From the NCBI GenBank assembly GCA_003153355.1, contig PLYH01000001.1:250953-314952 (forward strand): a DNA stretch of 64,000 bases. Reading direction: 5' to 3'. The notes beneath the pieces were generated by a model. That model saw only the letters and a list, made by a program, of their open reading frames with translations. It searched no databases and was not told the origin of the DNA. How positions within the stretch are numbered: the stretch's first letter is position 1; the number at the start of each line of letters is the position of its first letter. Positions 26,233 to 34,279 of the stretch are shown here, one piece after another. The position numbers and the translations under genes were made by a program. This stretch comes from Candidatus Peregrinibacteria bacterium (GTDB lineage Bacteria > Patescibacteriota > Gracilibacteria > UBA1369).

Positions 26233-27240
26233 ATGAAAGCTCGCGTAGGGATTAACGGGTTTGGCCGTATCGGACGACAAATGTTCCGCATCGCCATGAA
26301 CCGCAAAGACATCGAAATTGTCGCGATCAACAACTTAAGCGATAACGCGACGCTGGCTCATCTTTTAAAATACGATTCAAGTTATGGGACGCTGGCCGAG
26401 GACGTAGGCATCGACGGCCCTGGATATATTACGGTAGGAGGAAAAAAGATCCGCTACTTCCAGGAAAAAGATCCGGCAAAAATTCCTTGGGGCGAAGAAA
26501 AAGTCGACATTGTTCTGGAAGCTACCGGAGTCTTCAACGATGCCGAAAGCGGCAACAAACATATGCGTGACACAGTCAAAAAAGTCATCTTCACCGCTGC
26601 GGCGAAAGGCTCTGATTTCACCGTATGCATGGGCGTCAACGACGACCAGTACGATCCAAAAAAACATAACCTCATTTCCAATGCATCCTGCACCACCAAC
26701 TGTATGGCGCCGGTGGTGAAAATTCTCCATGATAATCTTAAGATCAAACGGGGCGTGATGACGACTGTTCACTCTTATACCAACGACCAGAACATTCTGG
26801 ATCTTCCTCACAAAGATCTGCGCCGCGCCCGCGCTGCAGCCATCAACATCATTCCAACGACAACCAATGCTGCAACGGCGGTAACGCTCGTCATTCCTGA
26901 ACTCAAAGGTTTATTGAACGGCATTTCCATCCGCGTGCCGACGCCTACGGTTTCCATTCTGGATTTTGTCTGTGAAACCGAAAAATCCGCGACCGTGGAA
27001 GAAGTGAACGCGCTCTTTAAGAATGCAGCGATGGGCTCGATGAAAGGCATCCTGGACTACAACGAACTTCCTCTGGTTTCCACCGATTACAAAGGCAACG
27101 AACATTCTTCCATCGTGGACGGCTTGAACACCATGGTCATGGAAGGCAACATGATTAAAATTTTGTCCTGGTACGATAACGAATGGGGCTATTCCTGCCG
27201 CGTGGTAGATTTGGCGGAAGTCGTGGCGCAGAAGATGTAA
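26233..27240 (+). CDS. gap: Glyceraldehyde-3-phosphate dehydrogenase
   Basis: 335 residues. It has the NAD-binding 'VGINGFGRIGRQMFR' and the catalytic 'SNASCTTNCMAP' with C153, and a full-length catalytic domain ending in 'SWYDNEWGYSCRVVDL'. It interconverts glyceraldehyde-3-phosphate and 1,3-bisphosphoglycerate in glycolysis and gluconeogenesis. Aspartate-type residues at the adenosine site favour NAD over NADP only weakly. It is followed 8 nt later by PEP carboxylase, clearly one operon. Confidence 0.97.
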   Translation: MKARVGINGFGRIGRQMFRIAMNRKDIEIVAINNLSDNATLAHLLKYDSSYGTLAEDVGIDGPGYITVGGKKIRYFQEKDPAKIPWGEEKVDIVLEATGVFNDAESGNKHMRDTVKKVIFTAAAKGSDFTVCMGVNDDQYDPKKHNLISNASCTTNCMAPVVKILHDNLKIKRGVMTTVHSYTNDQNILDLPHKDLRRARAAAINIIPTTTNAATAVTLVIPELKGLLNGISIRVPTPTVSILDFVCETEKSATVEEVNALFKNAAMGSMKGILDYNELPLVSTDYKGNEHSSIVDGLNTMVMEGNMIKILSWYDNEWGYSCRVVDLAEVVAQKM

Positions 27241-27248
27241 TCCAACTT

Positions 27249-28772
27249 ATGTTCATCCCTCAAACGAAAAGAAAAATTCCCCACGTGATGGCCACCCAGC
27301 ATCCGGATAATGCCGGTGTTCCGTTCTGGCACAACGATGCGTTTGTGGGTGAAAATTTTGAGAACGATGAAATCTACCAGAACTTTTTCAACCTGAACGT
27401 TGATGAGTATATGTGGGACTGGGAAGGCAAAATCGCGGATGAAGCCATCATCGATAAACTCCTGGCAAAACATCTCCAGGACTTTACGAAAAAACAACTC
27501 GGCCGGGATGTTTTCATCACGCTCCGCATTCCCAACATCTGGGAAGAAAAAACGTTCAAACTCGCGCGTACGTATATGAGTGTGCTCTCCGCTGCGGAAC
27601 TCACGCATTCGCTCAAACTCAACAGCCCGCCGGTGTTTGAACTGATTCTTCCGATGACCAAAAGCGCGGACCAGCTGATCCAGATTCAGGACACTTTCCA
27701 GAAAACAGCAAAGCTCCACGAAGAAATTTTCAAGAGTTCCAAATTCGGACAAGGCTACATTCACATCATTCCCCTGTTTGAAAGTATCGATGACCTGGCC
27801 GGCTGCGCCACGGTGCTTACGGCGTTCATCAATGAACACAAGAAAAAATTCAAAAAAAATCCGGTCTATATGAGGCCTTTTATTGCGCGTTCCGATCCGG
27901 CTTTGAATGCGGGATTCGTGCCTTCGGTGCTCGCGAGCCGCATGGCTTTGCGTGAAATGTACCGCATGGAAAAAAAATTCGGCGTGCCGATGCATCCGAT
28001 TATTGGAACGGGCTCGCTCCCCTTCCGCGGCGGCATCAATCCTGAAAATATTGAAAAAACTTTGAAGCAGTATGAGGGCATTAAAACCGTCACGATCCAG
28101 TCCGCGTACCGCTACGATTATCCGATCGATGAAGTCAAAAAATCCATCGAGTATATTAAGAAGACTCTCGCAAAAGAACACAAAGTCGTTTTCAGCGATG
28201 AAGAGTTTAAAAAACTTACAGAGATCAACGAAATTTTCCGCAAAGAATACTGTACAGTAATTGAACATGCCGCGGACCTGGTCAACGAGATGGCAGCTTA
28301 CGTTCCAAAAAGACGTTCTCGTGTACAGCACATCGGATTGTTCGGGTATAACCGCGGGATCGGAAAAACCAAGCTGCCCCGGGCAATTTCTTTCACCGCA
28401 GCCTGGTACAGCATGGGCATCCCCCCGGAATTTATTGGAACCGGCCGCGCCCTCAAAAAAGTAAAAGCAAAAGGTTTACTTCCTCTGCTGGAAAAACATT
28501 TCTTCACCCTGCGCAGTGAACTTCAGCATGCCGGAAAATATCTCAATATCGAAAATCTGGAAAACTTGGCCAGCAAACATCCGTGGGCCGCGCTGGTTCT
28601 GGAAGACATCCTTTTGTGTGCGGAAGTCCTGGATATTGAAATCGGCCCGCAAAAAGATCACCACTTCATCCACCGCAACCTCACATCAACGATCATGCTC
28701 AAAAAACACATGGGCATGGATTTTGCCAAAGAGCTCGTGGAGGCTGGAGTAATGAGAAAAAGTTTAGGTTGA
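27249..28772 (+). CDS. ppcA: Phosphoenolpyruvate carboxylase, archaeal type
   Basis: 507 residues from ATG 27249 ('ctt-ATG'); the open frame extends upstream into the end of gap, but that part is not coding. 'IPHVMATQHPDNA' near the N-terminus, 'PMHPIIGTGSLPFRGG' and 'TIQSAYRYDYP' are diagnostic of the short, non-allosteric archaeal PEPC family (PF14010), unlike the ~900-residue bacterial form. It would make oxaloacetate from PEP and bicarbonate. It is coupled to gap and overlaps a convergent small secreted-protein gene by 9 nt. The stop is TGA, one piece of evidence that TGA is not recoded. Confidence 0.95.
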   Translation: MFIPQTKRKIPHVMATQHPDNAGVPFWHNDAFVGENFENDEIYQNFFNLNVDEYMWDWEGKIADEAIIDKLLAKHLQDFTKKQLGRDVFITLRIPNIWEEKTFKLARTYMSVLSAAELTHSLKLNSPPVFELILPMTKSADQLIQIQDTFQKTAKLHEEIFKSSKFGQGYIHIIPLFESIDDLAGCATVLTAFINEHKKKFKKNPVYMRPFIARSDPALNAGFVPSVLASRMALREMYRMEKKFGVPMHPIIGTGSLPFRGGINPENIEKTLKQYEGIKTVTIQSAYRYDYPIDEVKKSIEYIKKTLAKEHKVVFSDEEFKKLTEINEIFRKEYCTVIEHAADLVNEMAAYVPKRRSRVQHIGLFGYNRGIGKTKLPRAISFTAAWYSMGIPPEFIGTGRALKKVKAKGLLPLLEKHFFTLRSELQHAGKYLNIENLENLASKHPWAALVLEDILLCAEVLDIEIGPQKDHHFIHRNLTSTIMLKKHMGMDFAKELVEAGVMRKSLG

Positions 28773-29057
28773 TGACGGCGAGGCGGCCGGCTGTACAGAC
28801 TGTATAGGCAGCGGCGCAAGACAATACATCGGACACATCACGCCCGGTTTATGCGAACATGGCGCACAGCGGTATGGAAGCGGAGCGAGTTTTTGCGTTA
28901 CCGGAGGCGTCACGGTTTTTTCCTGTGTGCCTGAAGCGACCGTTTGAGTTGGTTGAGCCGTCTGGCCCTTTTGCTGCGACTGATAATAAATCGCCGCGGA
29001 CGCAACCGCTGCAAGAATCAAAACACTGATCAAAACAAATACAAGATTTTTCTTCAT
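28764..29057 (-). CDS. Small exported Cys-rich protein
   Basis: 97 residues from ATG 29057; the frame continues upstream without a better start. The N-terminal membrane/signal segment (~4-25) is followed by a Gln/Thr/Pro linker and a C-terminal cysteine motif, C-x2-C-x7-C-x3-C ('CAPCSHKPGVMCPMYC'), then a Pro/Ser tail. It is probably tethered outside the membrane, and the motif could form two disulphides or hold a metal. No family is recognised. Its end overlaps the convergent ppcA by 9 nt. Confidence 0.6.
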   Translation of the reverse strand: MKKNLVFVLISVLILAAVASAAIYYQSQQKGQTAQPTQTVASGTQEKTVTPPVTQKLAPLPYRCAPCSHKPGVMCPMYCLAPLPIQSVQPAASPSST

Positions 29058-29098
29058 CGAAAAGATTATAAACCTTTCGTAACCGCATCTCCAGGACG

Positions 29099-29127
29099 TT
29101 GTCAAAACCCGGTTAGCACTATATAAT
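29099..29127 (+). promoter_or_regulatory. Promoter of hrcA-grpE
   Basis: TTGTCA (29099-29104), 17 nt, TATAAT (29122-29127); the -10 lies in the central spacer of the CIRCE element. Confidence 0.8.
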
Positions 29128-29139
29128 AGGTAGTGCTAA
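29113..29139 (+). promoter_or_regulatory. CIRCE operator (HrcA site) of hrcA-grpE
   Basis: TTAGCACTA-n9-TAGTGCTAA, a near-consensus CIRCE inverted repeat differing from the standard only in the last base of each arm. It surrounds the -10 box, so HrcA binding would block RNA polymerase. Confidence 0.92.
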
Positions 29140-29175
29140 ACGTCTTTTTGACGAACCCCAACTAAAAACGCCATT

Positions 29176-29886
29176 ATGGACCGCAAACAGGAAGTTTTAA
29201 AAGCCATCATCCAGCATTTCATTCATACGGGCGAACCGGTGGGTTCGAACACGATTATCGTCAGTTATAAATTTAACGTGAGCCCGGCCACGATCCGCAA
29301 CGACATGGCCTCGCTGGAGCACGAACAGTTTATTTTTCAGCCGCACACGTCAGCCGGGCGCGTACCCACGGACAAAGGCTACCGCACCTACGTGAACGAA
29401 CTCGCGGACGTGAACGCGGAACGCGCGGGCGCGATCCAGATGCTGCGCCAGCTGCAAAAAGAGTTCTCGGTTGAACAAGCCAAAGAAAAAATCTACGAAG
29501 GCGTTTCCTTACTTTCCCGCGCCACGCAGAACGTCAGTTTTGCCACGCTTCCGGACAACACCCGCACTTTTTACCTCGGCCTCTCCAACGTTTTGCGCCA
29601 GCCTGAATTTTTAAACGACACCGTGCGCGCATCGCAAGTCATTGAAGTCCTGGAAAAACACGACAACTTTGTGACGCTCCTCCAAAAATTAAAGATCGAT
29701 GACACCATCCAAAGCTTTATCGGGAAAGAAAACATTCTGCCCCAAATCCAAAGCTGCAGCCTGATGGTGACCAAATATGAACTGAAAGGGTTTCACGGCT
29801 ACATCGGCCTGCTTGGTCCGACCCGCATGAACTACCCGTTCAACCAGGTCATTATGGAAGAGGTCAAAAAAATTCTTGCACACTAA
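29176..29886 (+). CDS. hrcA: Heat-shock repressor HrcA, short form
   Basis: 236 residues against the usual ~340. The winged-helix part is intact ('AIIQHFIHTGEPVGSNTI', 'VSPATIRNDMASLEHEQFI', 'HTSAGRVPTDKGYRTYV'), and the C-terminus keeps 'YIGLLGPTRMNYPFNQVI'. The middle, including much of the GAF-like and inserted dimerisation regions, is shortened. HrcA represses chaperone genes through CIRCE, and two CIRCE sites are in this window (its own promoter and dnaK). Start ATG 29176 in 'cgccatt-ATG'; grpE follows 13 nt after the stop. Confidence 0.93.
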   Translation: MDRKQEVLKAIIQHFIHTGEPVGSNTIIVSYKFNVSPATIRNDMASLEHEQFIFQPHTSAGRVPTDKGYRTYVNELADVNAERAGAIQMLRQLQKEFSVEQAKEKIYEGVSLLSRATQNVSFATLPDNTRTFYLGLSNVLRQPEFLNDTVRASQVIEVLEKHDNFVTLLQKLKIDDTIQSFIGKENILPQIQSCSLMVTKYELKGFHGYIGLLGPTRMNYPFNQVIMEEVKKILAH

Positions 29887-29899
29887 TCACACTCCGATC

Positions 29900-30436
29900 A
29901 TGAACGACGAAACGAACCAAACAAGCGGAACCCAAAACGCCGGTTCAGCTCCTATCGCAGACGATTCAGCAATTTCAGAAGAGTTCACCATGCTCAAACA
30001 GGAACTGGAAGAATCGCAGAACAAACTCAAAGAGATGACGAACATCACCCAGCACGCGCTGGCTGATCTTCAGAATTTCCGCCGCCGCTCCGAGGAAGAA
30101 CGCACCAGCTTTGTGACCTACGCCAACGCTGACCTCCTCAACGAGCTGCTGCCGGTTTTGGAAAGCATGAACAAGGCCCTTGCTCACGAACCCAAAGACG
30201 CGGAATGGATCAAAGGTGCTGAAGCCACCATGAAACAGTTTCAAAGCGCGCTCCTCAAACGCAACCTCACCCCGATTGAAGCCCAAAACCAGCCTTTCAA
30301 CCCCAAAATCCACGAAGCCCTGATGGTCAGCTCCGGTCCAAAAGATCAGGTCATGGAGGAGTACGAAAAAGGCTACATGCTGGGCGACAAAGTCCTCAAG
30401 CGCAGCCGCGTGCGCGTGGGCAACGGTTCGAGCTAA
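29900..30436 (+). CDS. grpE: GrpE nucleotide-exchange factor
   Basis: 178 residues from ATG 29900 (an upstream ATG at 29876 would overlap hrcA). A charged N-terminal tail and long coiled coil ('ALADLQNFRRRSEEER') precede the C-terminal beta domain, with the signature 'FNPKIHEALMVSSGP' and 'GYMLGDKVLKRSRVRVG'. It releases ADP from DnaK. It is the second gene of the CIRCE-controlled hrcA operon; dnaK is 5 kb away under its own CIRCE. The stop codon lies within copy B of the dispersed hairpin repeat. Confidence 0.95.
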   Translation: MNDETNQTSGTQNAGSAPIADDSAISEEFTMLKQELEESQNKLKEMTNITQHALADLQNFRRRSEEERTSFVTYANADLLNELLPVLESMNKALAHEPKDAEWIKGAEATMKQFQSALLKRNLTPIEAQNQPFNPKIHEALMVSSGPKDQVMEEYEKGYMLGDKVLKRSRVRVGNGSS

Positions 30437-30466
30437 GGCGAAGATGCCGTTTTAAGCGAAAACGGC
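30434..30466 (+). repeat. Dispersed CTAAGG-hairpin repeat, copy B
   Basis: It begins with CTAAGG (containing the grpE TAA stop), then GCGAAGAT and the perfect hairpin GCCGTTTT-aagcg-AAAACGGC. It could serve as the hrcA-grpE terminator although no T-run follows. Confidence 0.6.
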
Positions 30467-30537
30467 AAAGCAGCAGCCTAAAGCCAAAACCCGCGCCCTC
30501 ACAACAAAATCCTTCCACCCCATTCACCAAAAGATGC

Positions 30538-30566
30538 TTGACATAAGTTCAATTATCTTTTAGTAT
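30538..30566 (+). promoter_or_regulatory. Promoter of the 275-residue repeat protein
   Basis: Consensus TTGACA (30538-30543), 17 nt, TAGTAT (30561-30566), 30 nt before ATG 30597. Confidence 0.75.
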
Positions 30567-30596
30567 CCCTCTCCTCAATAATTTTTCAAGGGTCAT

Positions 30597-31424
30597 ATGG
30601 GTGAATTTGAAAAAAGAATGGCTGAAAGCGAAATTCCCGGAGCAGCATCGCCCCAGGTAGACGACATGGACATCCAAGAGATTCCCACAAGCCCCGATGT
30701 GCTCCAAAAAATGGCAAACCATTTACAGAGTCTTACGGCCCTGTCTGCTGAAGAAAGAGAAGAAAAGATCTTTGCCACAACACCGGAAGATATCGGCTTA
30801 TTTTTAAGTGAATGGTCCCCTCCTGAACTCTGCGCCATGTTCGCCCATCGCGTGCGCCGGGCCGCGGGCATGGAAACAGGAACCCTGGAAGGCCTGATCC
30901 AAAAACTCATGCGAGACGAAAAATATGAAGAAGCGAAATATCCGGCAAAATTGCTGATGGAAAAAGGTAACCATTACGGCTATACCGCATACGCCAAAAT
31001 CCTCAACCTTCAGGGTAAAGAAAATGAAGCTTTAGGAACCTTACGCAAAGGCATTGATGACGGAGTAAAATATCCCGCGCGCCAATACGTAAGCATACTG
31101 ATTACGTTTGGCCTTTATCAGGAAGCCATTGTAGAATGCCAGGACCTTGTGGAAAAAGAACCGGCCCTCTGGTTTTCTCTTTTCTACTGTTACGACCGCA
31201 TTGGAAATAAAGAAAAAGCGAAGGAAGCTTTCAGTGATGCCATTGAACAGAATCACCTCAAAGAAAGTATGATTGCCGTACGCAAACTGATCCGCGACCA
31301 TGAATACGAAAAAGCAAAAAAACTTATGGTGAAAGTCCTCCTGACTTACATGTCGGGATACCACATGCCTGAAGAAAGCATCCAAAAAATGGGCGACCGA
31401 TTGCTCTCGGCATTCACGCATTAA
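30597..31424 (+). CDS. TPR-like helical-repeat protein
   Basis: 275 residues, soluble. The N-terminal ~60 residues are acidic. From about residue 100 on there are paired helices with TPR-like spacing ('KYEEAKYPAKLLMEKGNHYGYTAYAKILNLQGKENEALGTL', 'YQEAIVECQDLVEKEP', 'GNKEKAKEAFSDAIEQ'), which usually make a protein-binding superhelix. Partner and role are unknown. It has its own strong promoter and is flanked by single genes. An AAGGG a few bases before ATG 30597 is a weak Shine-Dalgarno candidate. Confidence 0.72.
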   Translation: MGEFEKRMAESEIPGAASPQVDDMDIQEIPTSPDVLQKMANHLQSLTALSAEEREEKIFATTPEDIGLFLSEWSPPELCAMFAHRVRRAAGMETGTLEGLIQKLMRDEKYEEAKYPAKLLMEKGNHYGYTAYAKILNLQGKENEALGTLRKGIDDGVKYPARQYVSILITFGLYQEAIVECQDLVEKEPALWFSLFYCYDRIGNKEKAKEAFSDAIEQNHLKESMIAVRKLIRDHEYEKAKKLMVKVLLTYMSGYHMPEESIQKMGDRLLSAFTH

Positions 31425-31465
31425 AAACCCCGGACACATTAAAATTTGTTTGAACCCGTTGAAAC

Positions 31466-31495
31466 TTGACGATGGGTGTTCGCAGCGCCTAAGAT
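31466..31495 (+). promoter_or_regulatory. Promoter of the secreted 297-residue protein
   Basis: TTGACG (31466-31471), 18 nt, TAAGAT (31490-31495). An in-frame ATG at 31498 is too close to the -10 to be in the transcript, which supports ATG 31534 as the start. Confidence 0.65.
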
Positions 31496-31533
31496 AAATG
31501 TGGACACTTTTTCATTTAACCAAAAATAAATTT

Positions 31534-32427
31534 ATGTCAAAAACTCAGATCACCTTTAAAATCGGATCTTTTGCGGCAATGATGATGATCGCCGGCACGG
31601 CTTTTGCCGGAGGTTCAAGCATGCTCTGGAAAGTGACCGGCAGCCAGATGGCCGCTACCCCGGGCCAGACGCTTGCGAATGCCCTCATGGTCCACATGGA
31701 AAACTATTTCAACGATCCCACGATCAAAGACGTCCAGTTCGGATCGATAACGATCGCCTGCAGCGGCGGGAATATTTTTTCGGGCGCTGATCTGAAATCG
31801 AACGGACAAGTCATGGGCACCGCGAATTTTTCATCAGCAGGCGGCTGGAACACAGCAACAATTCTTCCGCAAAAACTGATCATCACCGATAACACCAAAA
31901 TGGATTTCTCCGTAGACCTCATGGTCAGAAGCGACGCTTCAATGGCCCAGGACGCACAGTGCGCAGTTCAAAACGTCGTCCTTATGAATGCGGCTAACAA
32001 CAGCCAGATTTATAACAGCGGCGACGCAGAGGGCTATGTCTATGCCGAAAACAGCCAATCAGCAGCCGTCACCTTTGGCGGAGCGAAACTCCAGACCGTA
32101 CCCTTCAAGCAATTATATAACAGCCAGTACGGCCAAAAATTCCAGGGAAGCGGCCGCATCACGGCAAAATTCCTCGGCAAAAGCACGGACAACTTGGGAA
32201 CGGATACCAACGAATATCTCATCAATGTTTTTGGCTTTGACCAGAACTTTTCCGACGTCGCAAAAAATTACGGCAAGACCAGACCGGTCAAACTTTATCT
32301 GACGATCAGTGCCGCCGATGCGGCAAATTTGTCCACGACGCATCTCATCCGCCTGCAGGTTCGTGACTTCTATTACATGAGCAGCAACGGCGATTATCCA
32401 TGGGGCTATGTGACATTCGTCAAATAA
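31534..32427 (+). CDS. Secreted protein of unknown function
   Basis: 297 residues from ATG 31534. There is a clear signal peptide ('FAAMMMIAGTAFA-GG', cleavage near residue 25). The mature part is rich in Ser, Thr, Ala, Asn and Gly and looks beta-sheet rich, like an extracellular or surface protein; two cysteines are spaced widely apart. No domain is recognised. It may share a transcript with the dihydrofolate-reductase-like gene that starts 16 nt after its stop. Confidence 0.7.
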   Translation: MSKTQITFKIGSFAAMMMIAGTAFAGGSSMLWKVTGSQMAATPGQTLANALMVHMENYFNDPTIKDVQFGSITIACSGGNIFSGADLKSNGQVMGTANFSSAGGWNTATILPQKLIITDNTKMDFSVDLMVRSDASMAQDAQCAVQNVVLMNAANNSQIYNSGDAEGYVYAENSQSAAVTFGGAKLQTVPFKQLYNSQYGQKFQGSGRITAKFLGKSTDNLGTDTNEYLINVFGFDQNFSDVAKNYGKTRPVKLYLTISAADAANLSTTHLIRLQVRDFYYMSSNGDYPWGYVTFVK

Positions 32428-32443
32428 ATAACCTTTGAACATC

Positions 32444-33010
32444 ATGAGAAAAATCATTGTATCGGAAATGGTTTCCGTTGACGGATTTTTTGCAGGCGAG
32501 GACGGCAACATCAACTGGCACGTGGTCGATGAAGAGTTCAATCAGTATGCCATCAACCTTCTCAATACCGTAGACACGATCTTATTCGGCCGTGTCACGT
32601 ATGACATATTTGAAAACTACTGGCCCGCGGCGGCAAAAGATCCAAAAACCGGCAAGAGCGACCTTGAAATCGCCGACAAAATCAACGACGCCGTAAAAAT
32701 TGTTTTCTCCAAAACTTTAAAAAAAGTCGGATGGAACAATGTTCACCTGATGGAAGAGGTCACCCCCGAAGAGATCAACAAACTGAAACAACAGACCGGA
32801 AAAGACATCGTGGTCTACGGCAGCGGAACCATTGTCCAGAAACTCACGGAGCTGGGCCTCGTTGATGAATACCGGTTCTTCGTGGCTCCGGTTGTTTTGG
32901 GAAAAGGGAAAGCATTATTGAAAAACCTCAAAGACAACTTAAAACTCAAACTCGTCAAAACCGGATCATTCGGTTCCGGCGTGGTCGTACTTTGTTACCA
33001 GCCTGGCTGA
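32444..33010 (+). CDS. Dihydrofolate reductase-like (RibD C-terminal domain) protein
   Basis: 188 residues from ATG 32444 (a TTG 9 nt upstream is less likely). It shows the fold's N-terminal 'EMVSVDGFFAGEDGNINWHV', then 'TILFGRVTYDIFENYW', 'IVVYGSGTIVQKLTELGLVDEYRFFVAPVVLGKGK'. This is the stand-alone RibD_C/YyaP/YwjB type; such proteins bind NADPH and reduce pterin-like substrates in some cases, but most have no known role. It ends in TGA. It may be co-transcribed with the preceding secreted-protein gene. Confidence 0.85.
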   Translation: MRKIIVSEMVSVDGFFAGEDGNINWHVVDEEFNQYAINLLNTVDTILFGRVTYDIFENYWPAAAKDPKTGKSDLEIADKINDAVKIVFSKTLKKVGWNNVHLMEEVTPEEINKLKQQTGKDIVVYGSGTIVQKLTELGLVDEYRFFVAPVVLGKGKALLKNLKDNLKLKLVKTGSFGSGVVVLCYQPG

Positions 33011-33019
33011 TACAAAATG

Positions 33020-33048
33020 TTGACATAGTTGTAAATATGCTGCATTCT
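33020..33048 (+). promoter_or_regulatory. Possible promoter of the 230-residue unknown protein
   Basis: Consensus -35 TTGACA (33020-33025), 17 nt, then CATTCT (33043-33048), a poor -10 match. Confidence 0.35.
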
Positions 33049-33082
33049 GGCCGCCAAATTTTACATATTTATTTTTTGCACG

Positions 33083-33775
33083 ATGAGTTTAGATAAAAAC
33101 GCCCCGCATTTTTTACACGGCTTCAACAACGGCATCACGACCTGGAACACCATCAAATCCGGATCCAGATTTTTGGAAAAAGGCATGGAAAAAAATGCTG
33201 ACTTCAGGGAAATCCTTTTTGATACCGAAGAACTCAAAGAAAGTAAATCCCGCCCGCTCACGCCCGAAGAAGTCCAGCAGGTTATCGGGGAGATCGGTCA
33301 GGTTTCCAGAGCTCAAATCAATGCTATTTTAGATATTTTATCAAAAGTCCCGACGAACATCGGTCATGATGTCACGGCCAAACTTTTGAAATGCCAGGGT
33401 ATCGTCCTGAAGCCATCAACCTTCGAAGAACAAGCCGACGAATTAATAAAACTGTACGGAAGCGGAAGATCTTATGAGGACGCGACAATTTTCACGGCCC
33501 ATGCTTCAGTGACCAATGAAACTGAATTGGGCGATCCCATAAAAATTGCGGATCAGGGACCTGTAAAAGTTCAGATAGGTCAAAAAGTCGTATCCAGCAT
33601 TGATGCCAGTTTCCCGATCGCCGCTTCCACACAAAAACGTTTGATACGCAGCGACAGACCTTATTTTTACGGACCGGTCATCGAAGGCGACACAGCGTTT
33701 CATTCTTTCGCTGTCGACGCCTTTCCTCAGGCCGTTGAAGTCGCAAAAATGGCTTATAAATTCATGGGACGATAG
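33083..33775 (+). CDS. Unknown soluble protein
   Basis: 230 residues from ATG 33083. The N-terminal half is helical and charged ('TPEEVQQVIGEIGQVSRAQINAILDIL'). The C-terminal half is more beta-like and contains a single cysteine in the middle region ('LLKCQG'). No signal peptide, membrane segment or known motif is present. It has a TTGACA -35 upstream and stands alone between the DHFR-like and YCII-like genes. Function not assigned. Confidence 0.62.
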   Translation: MSLDKNAPHFLHGFNNGITTWNTIKSGSRFLEKGMEKNADFREILFDTEELKESKSRPLTPEEVQQVIGEIGQVSRAQINAILDILSKVPTNIGHDVTAKLLKCQGIVLKPSTFEEQADELIKLYGSGRSYEDATIFTAHASVTNETELGDPIKIADQGPVKVQIGQKVVSSIDASFPIAASTQKRLIRSDRPYFYGPVIEGDTAFHSFAVDAFPQAVEVAKMAYKFMGR

Positions 33776-33837
33776 ATTCTTGACTTCCGATTTTTTAAGA
33801 ATCATAATTTAATTTCAATCCATTAACGAAACACGTT

Positions 33838-34191
33838 ATGAAAAAATTCCTGGCAGTTTTTCTGGGAAAACCGGAAGCAATGGACAAATGGATGCAAATG
33901 CCTGAAGCAGAAAGGAAACCAAAAGAAATGGAAGGTATGCAGGCATGGACGAAATGGATGGAAGACCACAAAAAATCCCTCGTCGGTGACGGAGGTTCCC
34001 CTCTTGGAAAAACCAAACGCGTCGACAAAAACGGAATCACCGATGTAAGAAATGAAATGGGCGCATGGACCATGGTGGAAGCTGAATCACACGAAGCCGC
34101 GGCAAAAATGTTCGAAAATCACCCGCACTTCATGATCTTCCCGGGCGAATGCATCGAAGTTATGGAATGCATGCCGATTCCGAAAATGTAA
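33838..34191 (+). CDS. YCII-related (YciI/DGPF) domain protein
   Basis: 117 residues. 'KKFLAVFLGKPEAM' at the start, 'WTKWMEDHKKSLVGDGGSPLG' in the middle and 'AESHEAAAKMFENHPHFMIFPGECIEVMEC' toward the end follow the ferredoxin-like YCII/DGPF pattern. Members are small dimers of uncertain function, often near redox or ECF-sigma genes. Start ATG 33838 in 'cgtt-ATG'. A bulged A/T-rich hairpin follows it. Confidence 0.72.
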   Translation: MKKFLAVFLGKPEAMDKWMQMPEAERKPKEMEGMQAWTKWMEDHKKSLVGDGGSPLGKTKRVDKNGITDVRNEMGAWTMVEAESHEAAAKMFENHPHFMIFPGECIEVMECMPIPKM

Positions 34192-34224
34192 TTTAAACTG
34201 GAGCTCTTTAAATAGCCTTGTCCG

Positions 34225-34265
34225 TTGATAAAAAAGAAAGTATGTTCTAAATACTTTTTTATCAA
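34225..34265 (+). terminator. Bulged hairpin with T-run
   Basis: TTGATAAAAAA and GTAT on the left pair with ATAC and TTTTTTATCAA on the right, leaving a 4-nt bulge. It probably terminates the YCII-like gene, but it ends only ~15 nt before the next start. Confidence 0.5.
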
Positions 34266-34279
34266 TTTCCTTAACAATT

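Noticed and set aside
27189..28331. A 380-codon open frame on the minus strand inside the PEP carboxylase gene
   Set aside because: The plus-strand frame encodes a clear, full-length archaeal PEPC with diagnostic motifs. The antisense translation is Phe/Arg/His-rich shadow sequence without a domain.
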